64,000 nucleotides of DNA from an uncultured Oscillospiraceae bacterium (GCA_910585815.1 CAJUFJ010000010.1:1-64000); one strand, 5' to 3'; counted from the stretch's first letter, positions 16,006 through 24,632 are shown. The notes: generated from the letters alone by a model not told the origin. A program made the numbers and translations.

Positions 16006-16179
16006 TCAGCAGCCGCAGTCGTTGTCACAGCCACAGCCGCAGTCGTTGTTGCAGCCACAGTTGTTGTTGCAGCCACAGCCGCAGCCGTTGCCGCTGCCGC
16101 CCCAGCCGAACAGAATGATGATCAGAATGATGATCCACAGCGCGCTGTTGCCGCCCCAACCGTTGTTCCCACAGAACAT
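16006..16179 (-). CDS. Small Gly/Cys/Asn-rich membrane protein
   Basis: A 57-residue protein, from the ATG at 16179 with AGAGGTG upstream. It begins MFCGNNGWGGNSALW, has one short hydrophobic helix (IIILIIILF), and ends in a run of CGCG, CNNN, CGCNNDCG type units with about 12 cysteines in the last 27 residues. Small CGGNN...LWIIILIIILF proteins occur in sporulating Firmicutes (YjcZ-like types), but this Cys tail is unusual. It could bind metal or cross-link into a coat-like layer; both are speculation. Single-gene unit between two plus-strand genes. Confidence 0.7.
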   Translation of the reverse strand: MFCGNNGWGGNSALWIIILIIILFGWGGSGNGCGCGCNNNCGCNNDCGCGCDNDCGC

Positions 16180-16298
16180 GAATACTTCACCTCTCTTAAA
16201 ATCGCGCCGGGACGCTGTCCCCGCGTTCTGTACCATTCTATGGCCCACTCTTGTCCCGGGTGACAGGGGGGCGGAAAAATTTGTTAGGAGCTGACCCT

Positions 16299-17474
16299 AT
16301 GCCACAAGATTATTACGAGCCCAGAGAGCGCCGCAGCGAGCCGCACCCCTCCCACGGGGAGCGGGAGACCCCCCGGCGGGAGCACAGCGCAGGCTCCGGC
16401 GGCCGCCCCCGGAAGAAGAAGCGCCGCTCCGCCGGACGCACCGCGGCCCTGGTGCTGCTGTATGTGGCGGCGGTAATCGGCATGTCCATCCTGCTGGCCT
16501 GCATCGGCTGGACCGCCGCCGGCGACGTGCTGGCCCTGAATAAGCCGGAGAAGACCATCACCTTCACCATCACGGAGCACGAGGACTTCGACAGCGTAAC
16601 CGACCGCCTGAAGGACGAGGGGATGATCGAGTACAAATTCCTGTTCAAACTCTTTGCCTCCATCACCCACAAGAAGGACGAGATCATCGCCGGCAGCTAC
16701 ACCCTGAACACCGACATGGACTACCGGGCCCTGCTGGCCGGCATGAGCGCCAACTCCTCCAACCGCTCGGAGGTGACGGTGACCATCCCGGAGGGCTACA
16801 ACACCGACCAGATCTTCGCCCTGCTGGAGGAAAAGGGTGTGTCCACCGTGGAAAAGCTGCGGGAGGCCGCCGCCAGTCACGACTACGCCTTCTCCTTCCT
16901 CCAGGACATCCCCCTGGGGGACTACCACCGGCTGGAGGGCTACCTCATGCCCGCCACCTACGACTTCTATATCAACCACGATCCCATCTTTGCCATCAAC
17001 AAGCTGCTGGTCCACTTCGACAGTCAGGTGAAGGACGACTTCCGGGAGAAGGTGGCCGCCGGCGACTTCACCCTGCGGGAGATCCTCACCATCGCCTCCC
17101 TTATCGAGCGTGAGACCACCGGCGAGGACCGCACCGACATCGCCGCCGTCATCTACAACCGCCTGAACAACCCCGGCGCCGGCACCCAGGGCTACCTCCA
17201 GATCGACGCCACCCTGGTGTATATCAACGGCGGCAAGGAGCCCACCGAAGCGGACAAGTCCATCGACTCCCCCTATAACACCTATCTGTATAAGGGCCTG
17301 CCCCCCGGACCCATCGCCAACCCGGGCATGGAGTCCATCATCGCCGCCATGAACCCCTCGGACAGCAAGGACTTCTACTACGCCCTGGGCGACGACGACA
17401 CCCACCACTTCTTCAAGACCTATGACCAGCTGCAAAAGTTCATCAACAGCCAGGAGCGGTACAAAGCATCTTGA
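16299..17474 (+). CDS. mltG: Endolytic murein transglycosylase MltG
   Basis: A 391-residue protein: a basic cytoplasmic tail of ~60 residues, one membrane helix (~65-90), a LysM-like region, and the YceG catalytic domain. The latter shows LEGYLMPATY with the presumed catalytic Glu, IASLIERET, LQIDATLVY and the SPYNTYLYKGLPPGPI signature. MltG cuts nascent peptidoglycan strands in the membrane and sets glycan length. I chose the ATG at 16299 because GTTAGGAG lies just upstream and the tail is basic from there. A hairpin terminator follows. Confidence 0.95.
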   Translation: MPQDYYEPRERRSEPHPSHGERETPRREHSAGSGGRPRKKKRRSAGRTAALVLLYVAAVIGMSILLACIGWTAAGDVLALNKPEKTITFTITEHEDFDSVTDRLKDEGMIEYKFLFKLFASITHKKDEIIAGSYTLNTDMDYRALLAGMSANSSNRSEVTVTIPEGYNTDQIFALLEEKGVSTVEKLREAAASHDYAFSFLQDIPLGDYHRLEGYLMPATYDFYINHDPIFAINKLLVHFDSQVKDDFREKVAAGDFTLREILTIASLIERETTGEDRTDIAAVIYNRLNNPGAGTQGYLQIDATLVYINGGKEPTEADKSIDSPYNTYLYKGLPPGPIANPGMESIIAAMNPSDSKDFYYALGDDDTHHFFKTYDQLQKFINSQERYKAS

Positions 17475-17487
17475 CCTCTTTTGTAGG

Positions 17488-17514
17488 GGGCGGCCTCTGC
17501 GCCGCCCCTTTTTC
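17488..17514 (+). terminator. Rho-independent terminator after mltG
   Basis: Stem GGGGCGGC / GCCGCCCC with a 6-base loop followed by five T residues, 13 bases after the mltG stop. Confidence 0.75.
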
Positions 17515-17662
17515 ACCGGGCCCTTTTTCTGCGGGGCGGCTCGGAGGCCGCCCCCTGCCATTGTTTACCTGTGGGGCGCGACGACCCCGGCGCGCTATCC
17601 GGGAAATGGGCCGCCGGGGTCGTTGGCCCCCACACACGGAGATGAGGCAAAGGAGAGATACC

Positions 17663-18877
17663 ATGAACAAAATCGAACTCCTGGCCCCTGCGGGGGACAT
17701 GGAGCGGCTGCAAATGGCGGTAGCCTACGGGGCGGATGCCGTCTATCTGGCGGGGAACACCTTTGGGATGCGCACCTTCGCCGGCAATTTCGCCCCCGAG
17801 GCGCTGAAAACGGCGGTGGAACTCTGCCGGAGCCACGGGGTGCGAATCCACGTCACCTGTAACACCATGCCCCGGAACGACGAGGTGTCCCGCCTGCCGG
17901 AGTGGCTGGAGTACCTGGAGTCCCTGGGGGTGGACGCGGTCATCCTGGCCGACGTGGGGGTCCTGGCCCTGGCCAAAAAGCACGCCCCCCACGTCCAGGT
18001 CCACATCTCCACCCAGGCCAGCGTGGTCAACTACCAGGCTGCCCGGACGTGGCACGACCTGGGGGCCAGCCGGGTAATCCTGGCCCGGGAGCTGTCCCTG
18101 GAGGAGATTCGGGAAATCCGGGCCAAAACGCCCCCCGAGCTGGAGCTTGAGGTCTTCGCCCACGGGGCCATGTGCGTCAGCTACTCGGGCCGGTGCCTGC
18201 TGTCCAACTACATGACGGGCCGGGACTCCAACCGGGGGGCCTGCGCCCAGCCCTGCCGCTACCAATACGCCCTGATGGAGGAGAAACGGCCGGGAGAATA
18301 CTTCCCCGTCTACGAGGAGAACGGCGAGACCTACATCATGAACTCCCGGGACATGTGCATGATCGACCACGTGGCCGACCTGCTGGCGGCCGGGGTGAGC
18401 TCCCTGAAGCTGGAGGGCCGGGCCAAGTCGGCCTACTACGCCGCCATCGTCACCGGGGCCTACCGCCACGCCATCGACGCGGCCGCCGCCGGCATCCCCC
18501 TGGACCCGGTGTGGCGGGACGAGGTGGAGCATATCAGCCACCGGCACTACTCCACCGGCTTCTTCTACGGCCAGCCCGGCCAGTTCACCGACGACGCCCG
18601 GTACGTCCGGGACTGGCAGATCGTGGCCAAGGTCCAGTCCTGCGACGGGGAGGGAAACGCCGTCCTCACCCTGAACAACAAATTTTCCGTGGGAGACGCC
18701 CTGGAGCTGGTGGGCCCCGACGTCCGCCCCCGGCCCCTCACGGTGGACGCCCTGTGGGACGGGGACGGCGCACCCCTGGAGGAGGTCCGCCACCCCCAGA
18801 TGGTCTTCCGCATGCACCTGCCCCAGCCCGTCCTGCCCCTGTCCCTGCTGCGGCGAAAGGCCGACCTGTCGCCATGA
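17663..18877 (+). CDS. U32-family peptidase-like protein (TrhP/YegQ type)
   Basis: A 404-residue member of peptidase family U32. It begins IELLAPAGDMERL and contains the family signature EVFAHGAMCVSYSGRCLLS followed by RGACAQPCRY; these four cysteines are the Fe-S ligand-type cysteines of the tRNA hydroxylation branch. YegQ/TrhP proteins help hydroxylate U34 in tRNA using prephenate, and others were described as collagenases; the tRNA role is the better guess for a lone housekeeping copy. AAAGGAGAG lies 8 bases before the ATG. Confidence 0.9.
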   Translation: MNKIELLAPAGDMERLQMAVAYGADAVYLAGNTFGMRTFAGNFAPEALKTAVELCRSHGVRIHVTCNTMPRNDEVSRLPEWLEYLESLGVDAVILADVGVLALAKKHAPHVQVHISTQASVVNYQAARTWHDLGASRVILARELSLEEIREIRAKTPPELELEVFAHGAMCVSYSGRCLLSNYMTGRDSNRGACAQPCRYQYALMEEKRPGEYFPVYEENGETYIMNSRDMCMIDHVADLLAAGVSSLKLEGRAKSAYYAAIVTGAYRHAIDAAAAGIPLDPVWRDEVEHISHRHYSTGFFYGQPGQFTDDARYVRDWQIVAKVQSCDGEGNAVLTLNNKFSVGDALELVGPDVRPRPLTVDALWDGDGAPLEEVRHPQMVFRMHLPQPVLPLSLLRRKADLSP

Positions 18878-18895
18878 TTTCAAAGAGGGACGTAA

Positions 18896-18972
18896 TGTAG
18901 GGCAAGGGCTCTGCCCTTGCCTTTTCACCGAGGAGACAACCTGATTAGAAAAGGGCAGAGCCCTTGCCCTGC
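18896..18972. repeat. Paired palindromic repeat, GGGCAAGGGC family
   Basis: TGTAGGGCAAGGGCTCTGCC opens the element and GGCAGAGCCCTTGCCCTGCA closes it, so the two ends form one long inverted repeat around a central 40-base spacer. The unit belongs to the same family as 26257 and 30556. Confidence 0.7.
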
Positions 18973-19025
18973 AAGAGGGGTGTTTGCGTGGGCGGATTTG
19001 CGCCTAAATCAAAGGAGGAGATGAA

Positions 19026-19583
19026 ATGCTGATCGCGCGGTTTGGCGGTGGAGAGCTGGCGAAAATTGCCGAATTAGAGGAGCGGTATCATATAACTTTT
19101 CCCGAGGAATACAGGGCGTTTTTGGTGAAATACAACGGTGGCTTTACCCCAAAAACCAAGTTTAAAAAGGGAAGAACGGCTTCTGACCTGAAGGGCTTTT
19201 ACGGCATTGGGAAGGTGAAGCTGAGCTTTGACTCGCTGGACATGGAGAAATGGCTGTGCCTGTCGATGTGGCCAACGGCCTGCGATTCCTTTGGAAACCT
19301 CATCCTGACAGGCCTGGACCAGGAACGCAGGGGAAAGATTTATTTTTGGGATCACGAGCGCGGGGGCGCACTGACGCTGTTAGGGGCTGATTTATCACAA
19401 TTTGTAAGCCTCTGTAAAAGCGAAAGGATCAGTGAGAACGCCAGACGCTCCATCCAGGAGAGGGAGGCGGCACTGATCCAACGGGGCCGGGGCGGTGTTA
19501 TTACAGACGCGCTGCGGAAAATGTGGCAGGATGAATTGGATAAATATGGAGATATGATACAGGAAGAATTGATACTGGCATAG
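19026..19583 (+). CDS. SMI1/KNR4 (SUKH) family protein
   Basis: A 185-residue protein. It has the SUKH-domain pattern: an N-terminal helix with LEERYHITFPEEYRAFLVKYNGG, a central FYGIG segment and a later DSFGNL...G.IYFWDHE strand pair. Bacterial SUKH proteins are often immunity proteins against contact-delivered nuclease toxins, but solitary copies also exist and no toxin gene adjoins this one. AAAGGAGGAGATGAA gives a strong ribosome-binding site before the ATG. It is followed by a terminator at 19803. Confidence 0.85.
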   Translation: MLIARFGGGELAKIAELEERYHITFPEEYRAFLVKYNGGFTPKTKFKKGRTASDLKGFYGIGKVKLSFDSLDMEKWLCLSMWPTACDSFGNLILTGLDQERRGKIYFWDHERGGALTLLGADLSQFVSLCKSERISENARRSIQEREAALIQRGRGGVITDALRKMWQDELDKYGDMIQEELILA

Positions 19584-19655
19584 GGGGAGAGGGAATAAAA
19601 AAGCCTGTCTCCCGGTTTGTAAAATAGGAAAGCGCGCCCCGTACAGGGCGCGCTT

Positions 19656-19786
19656 CAGCTTGTCGAAAAACTCTCTACCGTCCTCTAAGGCTCCCTCTTT
19701 GAGGGAGCTGTCGCCGCCGAAGGCGGTGACTGAGGGAGTAAAACAACGAATCAATATCACTTTTTGCTTCAAAACTCCCCCCGTCA
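19656..19786. repeat. ~125-base direct repeat, copy 1
   Basis: Starts CAGCTTGTCGAAAAAC and includes GGCTCCCTCTTTGAGGGAGC, the GCCGCCGAAGGCGG hairpin, and ACAACGAATCA...TCACTTTTTGC. It is nearly identical to 22274-22397, and the two copies bracket lexA, the Nudix gene and the DUF975 gene. Confidence 0.75.
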
Positions 19787-19802
19787 CGGCTCCGCCGTGT
19801 CA

Positions 19803-19830
19803 CCCCCCTCTTTAGAGGGGGGCCTTTTTT
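19803..19830 (+). terminator. Rho-independent terminator
   Basis: CCCCCCTC, short loop, GAGGGGGG, then CCTTTTTT on the plus strand. It would end transcription from the SUKH gene through the repeat. Confidence 0.65.
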
Positions 19831-19836
19831 GACAAG

Positions 19837-19866
19837 CGAAAAGCGCGCCCCATAAGGGGCGCGCTT
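19837..19866 (-). terminator. Rho-independent terminator of lexA
   Basis: On the minus strand, AGCGCGCCCC and GGGGCGCGCT form a perfect 10-base-pair stem followed by TTTCGC, seven bases beyond the lexA stop. A near-copy of the same stem sits at about 19631-19655. Confidence 0.7.
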
Positions 19867-19872
19867 CGTCAT

Positions 19873-20490
19873 TCAATACCGCCGCACCACGGCCACCACC
19901 CTGCCGATAATCTCGGCGTAGGTGCCGTCGATGGGCTCATACTCAGGATTCTCGGGCAGGAGCCAGACCTGCCCGTTTTTCCGCTGGTAGGTCTTCACGG
20001 TGGCCTCGTCCTCAAACAGGGCCACCACAATCTCGCCGTTGCGGACCTCCTGCTGCCGGTGGACCACCACCAGGTCGTCGGGGAGGATGCCGGCATTCAG
20101 CATGGACTCTCCCCGGACCCGCAGGGCGAAGTGCTCGCCGGACAGCCCCTGTGTATCGAAGGTGAGGTAGTCCTCAATGCACTCCTGAGCCAGGATGGGG
20201 GAGCCGGCGGCCACATTGCCCACCACGGGCACCTGATTGGCCCGGGGGTCGGTCTCCTCGGCCACCGGGCCCACCGACACGCCGGGCAGGGAGATGGCCC
20301 GGGTCTTGCCCTCGGCCTTGACAATCACGCCGGCCTCCTCCAGCCCCTTCATGTGGAAGTGGACGGTGGAGGGGGACTTCAGCCCCACCGCCGCCCCGAT
20401 CTCCCGCACGGAGGGGGGGTAGCCGTGCTCGCTGGTGAAGGCAAGGATAAACTCATAAATTTCCTTCTGTTTCCGGGTCAAGTTAGCCAT
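19873..20490 (-). CDS. lexA: LexA repressor of the SOS response
   Basis: A 205-residue protein. The N-terminal winged helix (KQKEIYEFI...PPSVREIGAAVGLKSPSTVHFH) binds SOS operators. The cleavage site is the AG in NVAAGSP at about residue 96. The catalytic Ser lies in RGESMLNAGI and the Lys in EATVKTYQR. Self-cleavage stimulated by RecA on single-stranded DNA relieves repression. The ATG at 20490 follows GAAAGGAG. It has its own consensus promoter overlapping a possible LexA site, and its own terminator. Confidence 0.97.
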   Translation of the reverse strand: MANLTRKQKEIYEFILAFTSEHGYPPSVREIGAAVGLKSPSTVHFHMKGLEEAGVIVKAEGKTRAISLPGVSVGPVAEETDPRANQVPVVGNVAAGSPILAQECIEDYLTFDTQGLSGEHFALRVRGESMLNAGILPDDLVVVHRQQEVRNGEIVVALFEDEATVKTYQRKNGQVWLLPENPEYEPIDGTYAEIIGRVVAVVRRY

Positions 20491-20548
20491 AGCGGCGGCT
20501 CCTTTCGGTGGGGGGCACCCCGGCGCGGACATATTACACAGTGGTGCA

Positions 20549-20587
20549 ATTATAACACAAAAATTCCGGCTTGTCAAACAAATGTTT
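20549..20587 (-). promoter_or_regulatory. lexA promoter with overlapping candidate LexA box
   Basis: On the minus strand, TTGACA (20572-20577) and TATAAT (20549-20554) are both perfect and spaced by 17 bases. AAACATTTGTTT (20576-20587) overlaps the -35 box; it has the GAACA-N2-TGTTC layout of Gram-positive LexA sites but with the outer G and C replaced, so it is a degenerate candidate. Confidence 0.65.
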
Positions 20588-20621
20588 CATAAAATTTAGA
20601 AATTTCAACCGCCCCGGCGAT

Positions 20622-21242
20622 TCAGTCCAGCCGGGTAACCCAGCCATCGGCCCGGCAGGCGTCGAAGCACATGCCGATCTGGGCCGCGGTGGTCTTTTCG
20701 GTGGACAGCTCCGGCAGCTCGTCCAGACCGAACCAGCCGCTGTCCAGCGTCTCCAGGTTGGGCTGGAAGGAGCCGCCCAGGAGCTCACACAGCACAAACA
20801 CCTTGCAGATGCCGAAGGCGGAGGGGGGCGAATTGTGCCGGTTCCGGTCCTGAAGGGCGATAACCAGCTTTGGAACCACGTCCAGCCCCGCCTCCTCCTT
20901 GACCTCCTTCACGGTGTTTTCGCCCACGGAGATGTCCACATCGGCCCACCCCCCGGGGAGGGACCACCGGCCGTCCTCCTCCTGAACCAGAAGGATTTTC
21001 CCCTCCTGAAAGACGGCGGCCCGGGTGTCCAGCTTGGGGGTCTGATAGCCGGTCTCGCCGCAGAACAGGTCCTTTACCCGCTCCAGAGGCAGCCGGGTCT
21101 CCCGGGCCATCATCTCGGCGGCGATGTCCCGGATGCGCTGGTAGCGTTCCCGGTCATACTTGTCCCGGCCGTAGAACAGCCCGGCCTGAGCCAGGGCCTG
21201 GAGCTCCACCGCCCACTTCAGCCACTGAGGTCTGTCATCCAT
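20622..21242 (-). CDS. Nudix hydrolase with N-terminal NUDIX_N domain
   Basis: A 206-residue protein. The first ~60 residues (WLKWAVELQALAQAGLFY...RYQRIRDIAAEMMA) form the helical NUDIX_N region, followed by a Nudix core with the box GGWADVDISVGENTVKEVKEE. The N-terminal region and the GGWADV variant are typical of the ADP-ribose pyrophosphatase-like group in Firmicutes that hydrolyses nucleoside diphosphate derivatives. It lies downstream of the DUF975 gene with 14 bases between, so the two are probably co-transcribed. Confidence 0.9.
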   Translation of the reverse strand: MDDRPQWLKWAVELQALAQAGLFYGRDKYDRERYQRIRDIAAEMMARETRLPLERVKDLFCGETGYQTPKLDTRAAVFQEGKILLVQEEDGRWSLPGGWADVDISVGENTVKEVKEEAGLDVVPKLVIALQDRNRHNSPPSAFGICKVFVLCELLGGSFQPNLETLDSGWFGLDELPELSTEKTTAAQIGMCFDACRADGWVTRLD

Positions 21243-21256
21243 AGTAAATCCCTCCC

Positions 21257-22156
21257 TTAAAGCGGCGGCATGTCGGGCCGGTCGGTGGCGTCGGAGGCGG
21301 CCAGCAGGCGGAAGTCGTAGAAGCCGGCCCGGGCGGTCTCCTGATAGGGCAGCAGCCACAGGGTCACGGGAATGGTGACCACCGTGGTCAGGAAGAACAC
21401 GGGCAGGGAGTTGATCACGACTATGGCCTGCTGGTACTGGGCCGGGTCCAGAATAATCTGGGGGAAGGACAGCCCCGCCCGGTCCAGGAAAAAGAGGGTG
21501 ACAATAAGGCTGAGGAACAGGTTAATCAGGTGCCAGCCGAGGAAGGAGAGCTCCAGCCGGAACAGCGCCCGCTTCCAGCCCCGCATCAGGGCGGCGCTGC
21601 GGTGGATGGGGGCGGAGGGGCCGTCGTCGGGCCGGTCGGCCAGCAGGTAGGGGGCCAGGGCGTACCGCAGCCGCAGGATGACAATGGTGGCAATCAGCCC
21701 AGCGAAGAACAGCATAAGGGTAAACATCCCGATTCCGGCCCCGGCCCCGGAGAGCAGCAGCCCAAGCACCGGGATAGACAGGGTAAAGCCCACCAGAAGA
21801 TACCACCCCAGCACCCGGACATAGATGCCCAGATTCATCAAAACCACCCGTCCGGCCACCGAAAAGCCCTGCATCAGGGAGTTGGTGTCCGGGTCCAGCT
21901 GCCGGTAGGTCCACAGGGCCCACAGGCACAGTCCGAAGCGGACAACGGTGGTGTACAGGTTCAGCAGCAGCTGAAGAAACAGGTGGGTTGCGGGGATGGA
22001 CCCGTCCTCCGCGCCGGGCAGGGGAATCAGGCTGAACAGCAAAGACACCCCGGCGGTCATGGCGATATAGGCCAGGGCCACCACCCAGAATTTCGGGTCG
22101 GTGAGGGCCATTCGCTCCCTGGCCTGGCGCTTGAGCTCGATGTGGTCAAATTCCAT
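21257..22156 (-). CDS. DUF975 family membrane protein
   Basis: A 299-residue integral membrane protein with an N-terminal cytoplasmic helix (ELKRQARERMA) and about five to six membrane segments. The central R-x-R-Y-A-L-A-P-Y-L-L-A-D segment and the later RSAALMRGWKRALFRLELSFLGW are characteristic of DUF975. The function of the family is unknown. The ATG at 22156 is preferred over a TTG 15 bases upstream because GGAG precedes it at suitable distance. Confidence 0.85.
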   Translation of the reverse strand: MEFDHIELKRQARERMALTDPKFWVVALAYIAMTAGVSLLFSLIPLPGAEDGSIPATHLFLQLLLNLYTTVVRFGLCLWALWTYRQLDPDTNSLMQGFSVAGRVVLMNLGIYVRVLGWYLLVGFTLSIPVLGLLLSGAGAGIGMFTLMLFFAGLIATIVILRLRYALAPYLLADRPDDGPSAPIHRSAALMRGWKRALFRLELSFLGWHLINLFLSLIVTLFFLDRAGLSFPQIILDPAQYQQAIVVINSLPVFFLTTVVTIPVTLWLLPYQETARAGFYDFRLLAASDATDRPDMPPL

Positions 22157-22273
22157 GAGGTGGTACTCCAATCCTGGTTTTCTAAGGGCCGCCGTCTCCG
22201 GCGGCCCGGCGTATCAAAAAATCACTCTGTGAAAGCACGCGCCCAAAAGCCTTCCCCCTTCCAGAGGGAAGGT

Positions 22274-22397
22274 CAGCTTGTCGAAAAACGCTCTACCGTT
22301 CTCTAAGGCTCCCTCTTTGAGGGAGCTGTCGCCGCCGAAGGCGGTGACTGAGGGAGTAAAACAACGAATCATATCACTTTTTGCGTCAAAACTCCCA
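22274..22397. repeat. ~125-base direct repeat, copy 2
   Basis: Nearly identical to 19656-19786 in the same orientation, with a few substitutions and small indels. It fills most of the gap between the DUF975 and beta-CASP genes. Confidence 0.75.
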
Positions 22398-22458
22398 CGT
22401 CACGGGCTTCGCCCGTGACGGATGAGGGTGCGGACGTTAGGCGTACAGCTTGCCCGCC

Positions 22459-24054
22459 TCACTCCCACTTTTCCATAAGCTGCCGGATCTGGTCGGCCAG
22501 CTTGGCCAGGTCCTTGTTGGACCGGCCCCGGCTGCGCTTGACCAGGTCGGCCAGGTCGTGGGACACATTTTGCAGCCGCAGGTAGGCGGCGGAGGGGGTG
22601 GCGGCGGAACCCACCGTCTTCTTGACCTCCAGCACCACGCCCTTGGCCAGCATGCAGTTGGTGGACAGGTCGTAGACCTCCTCATAGAGGGGGGCGTGGG
22701 CGGGAATGCCCCGCTGGTTCAGGTCGTGGGCGAACAGCTCGGTAACCTCGCTGTCCCCGTGGACCACAAAGACCTGCTTGGGGGTGGGGGAGAAGTGCTC
22801 CACCCACTCCAGCAGATGGTCCCGGTCGGCGTGGGAGCTCAGGCCCTTAAAGTTGACAATCTTGGCCCGGACGGAGATGTCCTCGCCAAAGAGCTTCACC
22901 GAGCGGGCCCCCTCCAGCAGGTGCCGGCCCAGGGTGCCCTCCCCCTGATAGCCCACGAACACCACGGCGCACTCGGGCCGCCACAGGTTGTGCTTTAGGT
23001 GGTGGCGGATGCGTCCGGCGTCGCACATGCCGGAGGCGGAGATGATAATTTTAGGCGTCTTGTCGTCGTTCAGCGCCCGGGACTCCTCGGTGGACTGGGT
23101 GAGGGTGAGGCCGGGGAAGGTGAACAGGTTTTCGCCCCCCTGAATGACGGCGATGGCGTCGTCGTCCAGGTATCCCTTCAGGTTGCCCGAATAGATTTTG
23201 GTGGCCTCGGTGGCCAGGGGGGAGTCCACATAGACCTTAAAGCTGGGCAGCGACTGGACCAGACCGTCCCGCTTGATCTCCCGCAGGTAATACAGCAGCT
23301 CCTGGGTCCGCCCCACGGCGAAGGAGGGGATAATGATGTTGCCCCCCTTGGAGAAGACCTCGTCAATCAGGGCGGCCAGAGCCCCGGTGTAGCTCTCCGG
23401 GGGCTCGTGGTTCCGGTCGCCGTAGGTGGACTCCATCACCACATAGTCGGCGGTGTCCACAAAGGAGGGGTCCCGGATAATGGGCTGGGCCTCGTTGCCC
23501 AGGTCGCCGGAGAAGACGATTTTTCTGGTCACCCCGTCCTCGGTGGCCCAGAGCTCCAGAATGGAGGAGCCCAGCAGGTGGCCCGCGTCGTTAAAGCGGA
23601 CCTGCACCCCCTCGCACAGGTCAAAGCGCCAGCCGTACTCCACCGTCTCCAGCATGTGGATGGCCTCCTCGGCGTCCATCAGGGTATACAGCGGCTCCAC
23701 CGGGGGCAGTCCGGCACGCTTGCCCTTCTGGTTGTGCCACTGGGCGTCCCCCTCTTGGATGTGGGCGGAGTCCCGCAGCATCACGGACATGAGCTGTGCG
23801 GTGAGGCCGGTGGTAAGGATGCGGCCGTTAAAGCCCTCCTTCACCAGCAGGGGCAGCCGGCCGGAGTGGTCGATGTGGGCGTGGGTGACCAGAACGTAGT
23901 CGATGTAGTTGGGGGCGAAGTCCAGGGTGTTGTCGTCGTGCTCGTCCCGGCCCTGCTGCAAGCCGCAGTCGATCAGAATTTTCTTGCCGTTGACCTCCAG
24001 GCAGTGGCAGCTGCCGGTTACCGCATGGGCGGCGCCGAAAAATGTCAATTTCAT
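22459..24054 (-). CDS. Metallo-beta-lactamase/beta-CASP family ribonuclease-like protein
   Basis: A 531-residue protein. The MBL core shows HAHIDHSG at about 58, a later DAGHLLGSS, and FSGDLG. The beta-CASP insert (AVGRTQELLYYL, GMCDAGRI) and the RMMBL end (GLSSHADRD, VHGDSE) complete the fold shared by CPSF73-like, RNase J-like and YsgI-type nucleases. It probably acts on RNA in the cytoplasm with two zinc ions; the exact substrate is unknown. The ~55 residues after the RMMBL part are a helical extension. Single gene, starting with AAGGAGG upstream. Confidence 0.92.
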   Translation of the reverse strand: MKLTFFGAAHAVTGSCHCLEVNGKKILIDCGLQQGRDEHDDNTLDFAPNYIDYVLVTHAHIDHSGRLPLLVKEGFNGRILTTGLTAQLMSVMLRDSAHIQEGDAQWHNQKGKRAGLPPVEPLYTLMDAEEAIHMLETVEYGWRFDLCEGVQVRFNDAGHLLGSSILELWATEDGVTRKIVFSGDLGNEAQPIIRDPSFVDTADYVVMESTYGDRNHEPPESYTGALAALIDEVFSKGGNIIIPSFAVGRTQELLYYLREIKRDGLVQSLPSFKVYVDSPLATEATKIYSGNLKGYLDDDAIAVIQGGENLFTFPGLTLTQSTEESRALNDDKTPKIIISASGMCDAGRIRHHLKHNLWRPECAVVFVGYQGEGTLGRHLLEGARSVKLFGEDISVRAKIVNFKGLSSHADRDHLLEWVEHFSPTPKQVFVVHGDSEVTELFAHDLNQRGIPAHAPLYEEVYDLSTNCMLAKGVVLEVKKTVGSAATPSAAYLRLQNVSHDLADLVKRSRGRSNKDLAKLADQIRQLMEKWE

Positions 24055-24150
24055 AGGGCGGCCTCCTTATGTCGAAAATGGTTGTCTCTATTGTACACCA
24101 CTTCCCGGGGAAAAGCTACAGTAAATTGTTAATTTTTACGGAGATGTTTT

Positions 24151-24247
24151 TCACCCCCCTGGCTCCCCCCTTGTGGGGGAGCTCCCGGCGAAGCCGGGTG
24201 AGGGGGGCTCAGGGATGCACCCATGACCGATGAGGGCGCAGCCGTTA
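24151..24247. repeat. Hairpin mosaic repeat (GGCTCCCCC type)
   Basis: GGCTCCCCCCTTGTGGGGGA and CCCGGCGAAGCCGGG hairpins in tandem, followed by TGAGGGGGGCTCA. Same class as 25984-26072. Confidence 0.65.
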
Positions 24248-24287
24248 GTCCTACAGCTTGCCCGCCCCGCATACGCCCCCAAACCAG

Positions 24288-24317
24288 TCATAAACCCCAC
24301 CCTCACTCCCATAGGAT
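24288..24317 (+). promoter_or_regulatory. Candidate sigma-E-like sporulation promoter of yabP
   Basis: TCATAAA and CATAGGAT separated by 15 bases, about 20 bases before the yabP start. This loosely matches the ATA...CATA pattern of sigma-E promoters, and yabP homologues are mother-cell genes. The match is by eye and weak. Confidence 0.35.
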
Positions 24318-24338
24318 AGAGGGAAAGGGGGAATCGCT

Positions 24339-24632
24339 ATGGCGTTTGTGGACGACCGGGCCCGTCCCGAGATGGCCCATCACATTATTCTGGAGGAGCG
24401 GGAGCAGCTGTCCATCTCCGGCGTGGAGGAGGTGGAGAGCTTCGACGAGAACACCATCCTCCTCACCACCGCCCAGGGGGCGCTGGAGATCCAGGGGGAG
24501 GGGCTGCACATCGAAAAGCTGTCCCTGGACGGGGGCGACCTGCGGGTAGAGGGCCGGGTGCATGCCCTGCTCTACGAGTCGGAGGCGGGCCGCCGCGGGG
24601 GCGGCTTCCTCTCCCGCCTGCTGGGCGGATGA
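24339..24632 (+). CDS. yabP: Sporulation protein YabP
   Basis: A 97-residue member of the YabP/YqfC family. It contains the family pattern HHIILEEREQLSISGVEEVESFDE and TTAQGALEIQGEGLHIEKL. YabP is a mother-cell sporulation protein needed for proper coat/cortex assembly in Bacillus. The last 4 bases overlap the yabQ start. The order yabP-yabQ-divIC-yabR is conserved in Firmicutes, which supports the assignment. Confidence 0.93.
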   Translation: MAFVDDRARPEMAHHIILEEREQLSISGVEEVESFDENTILLTTAQGALEIQGEGLHIEKLSLDGGDLRVEGRVHALLYESEAGRRGGGFLSRLLGG

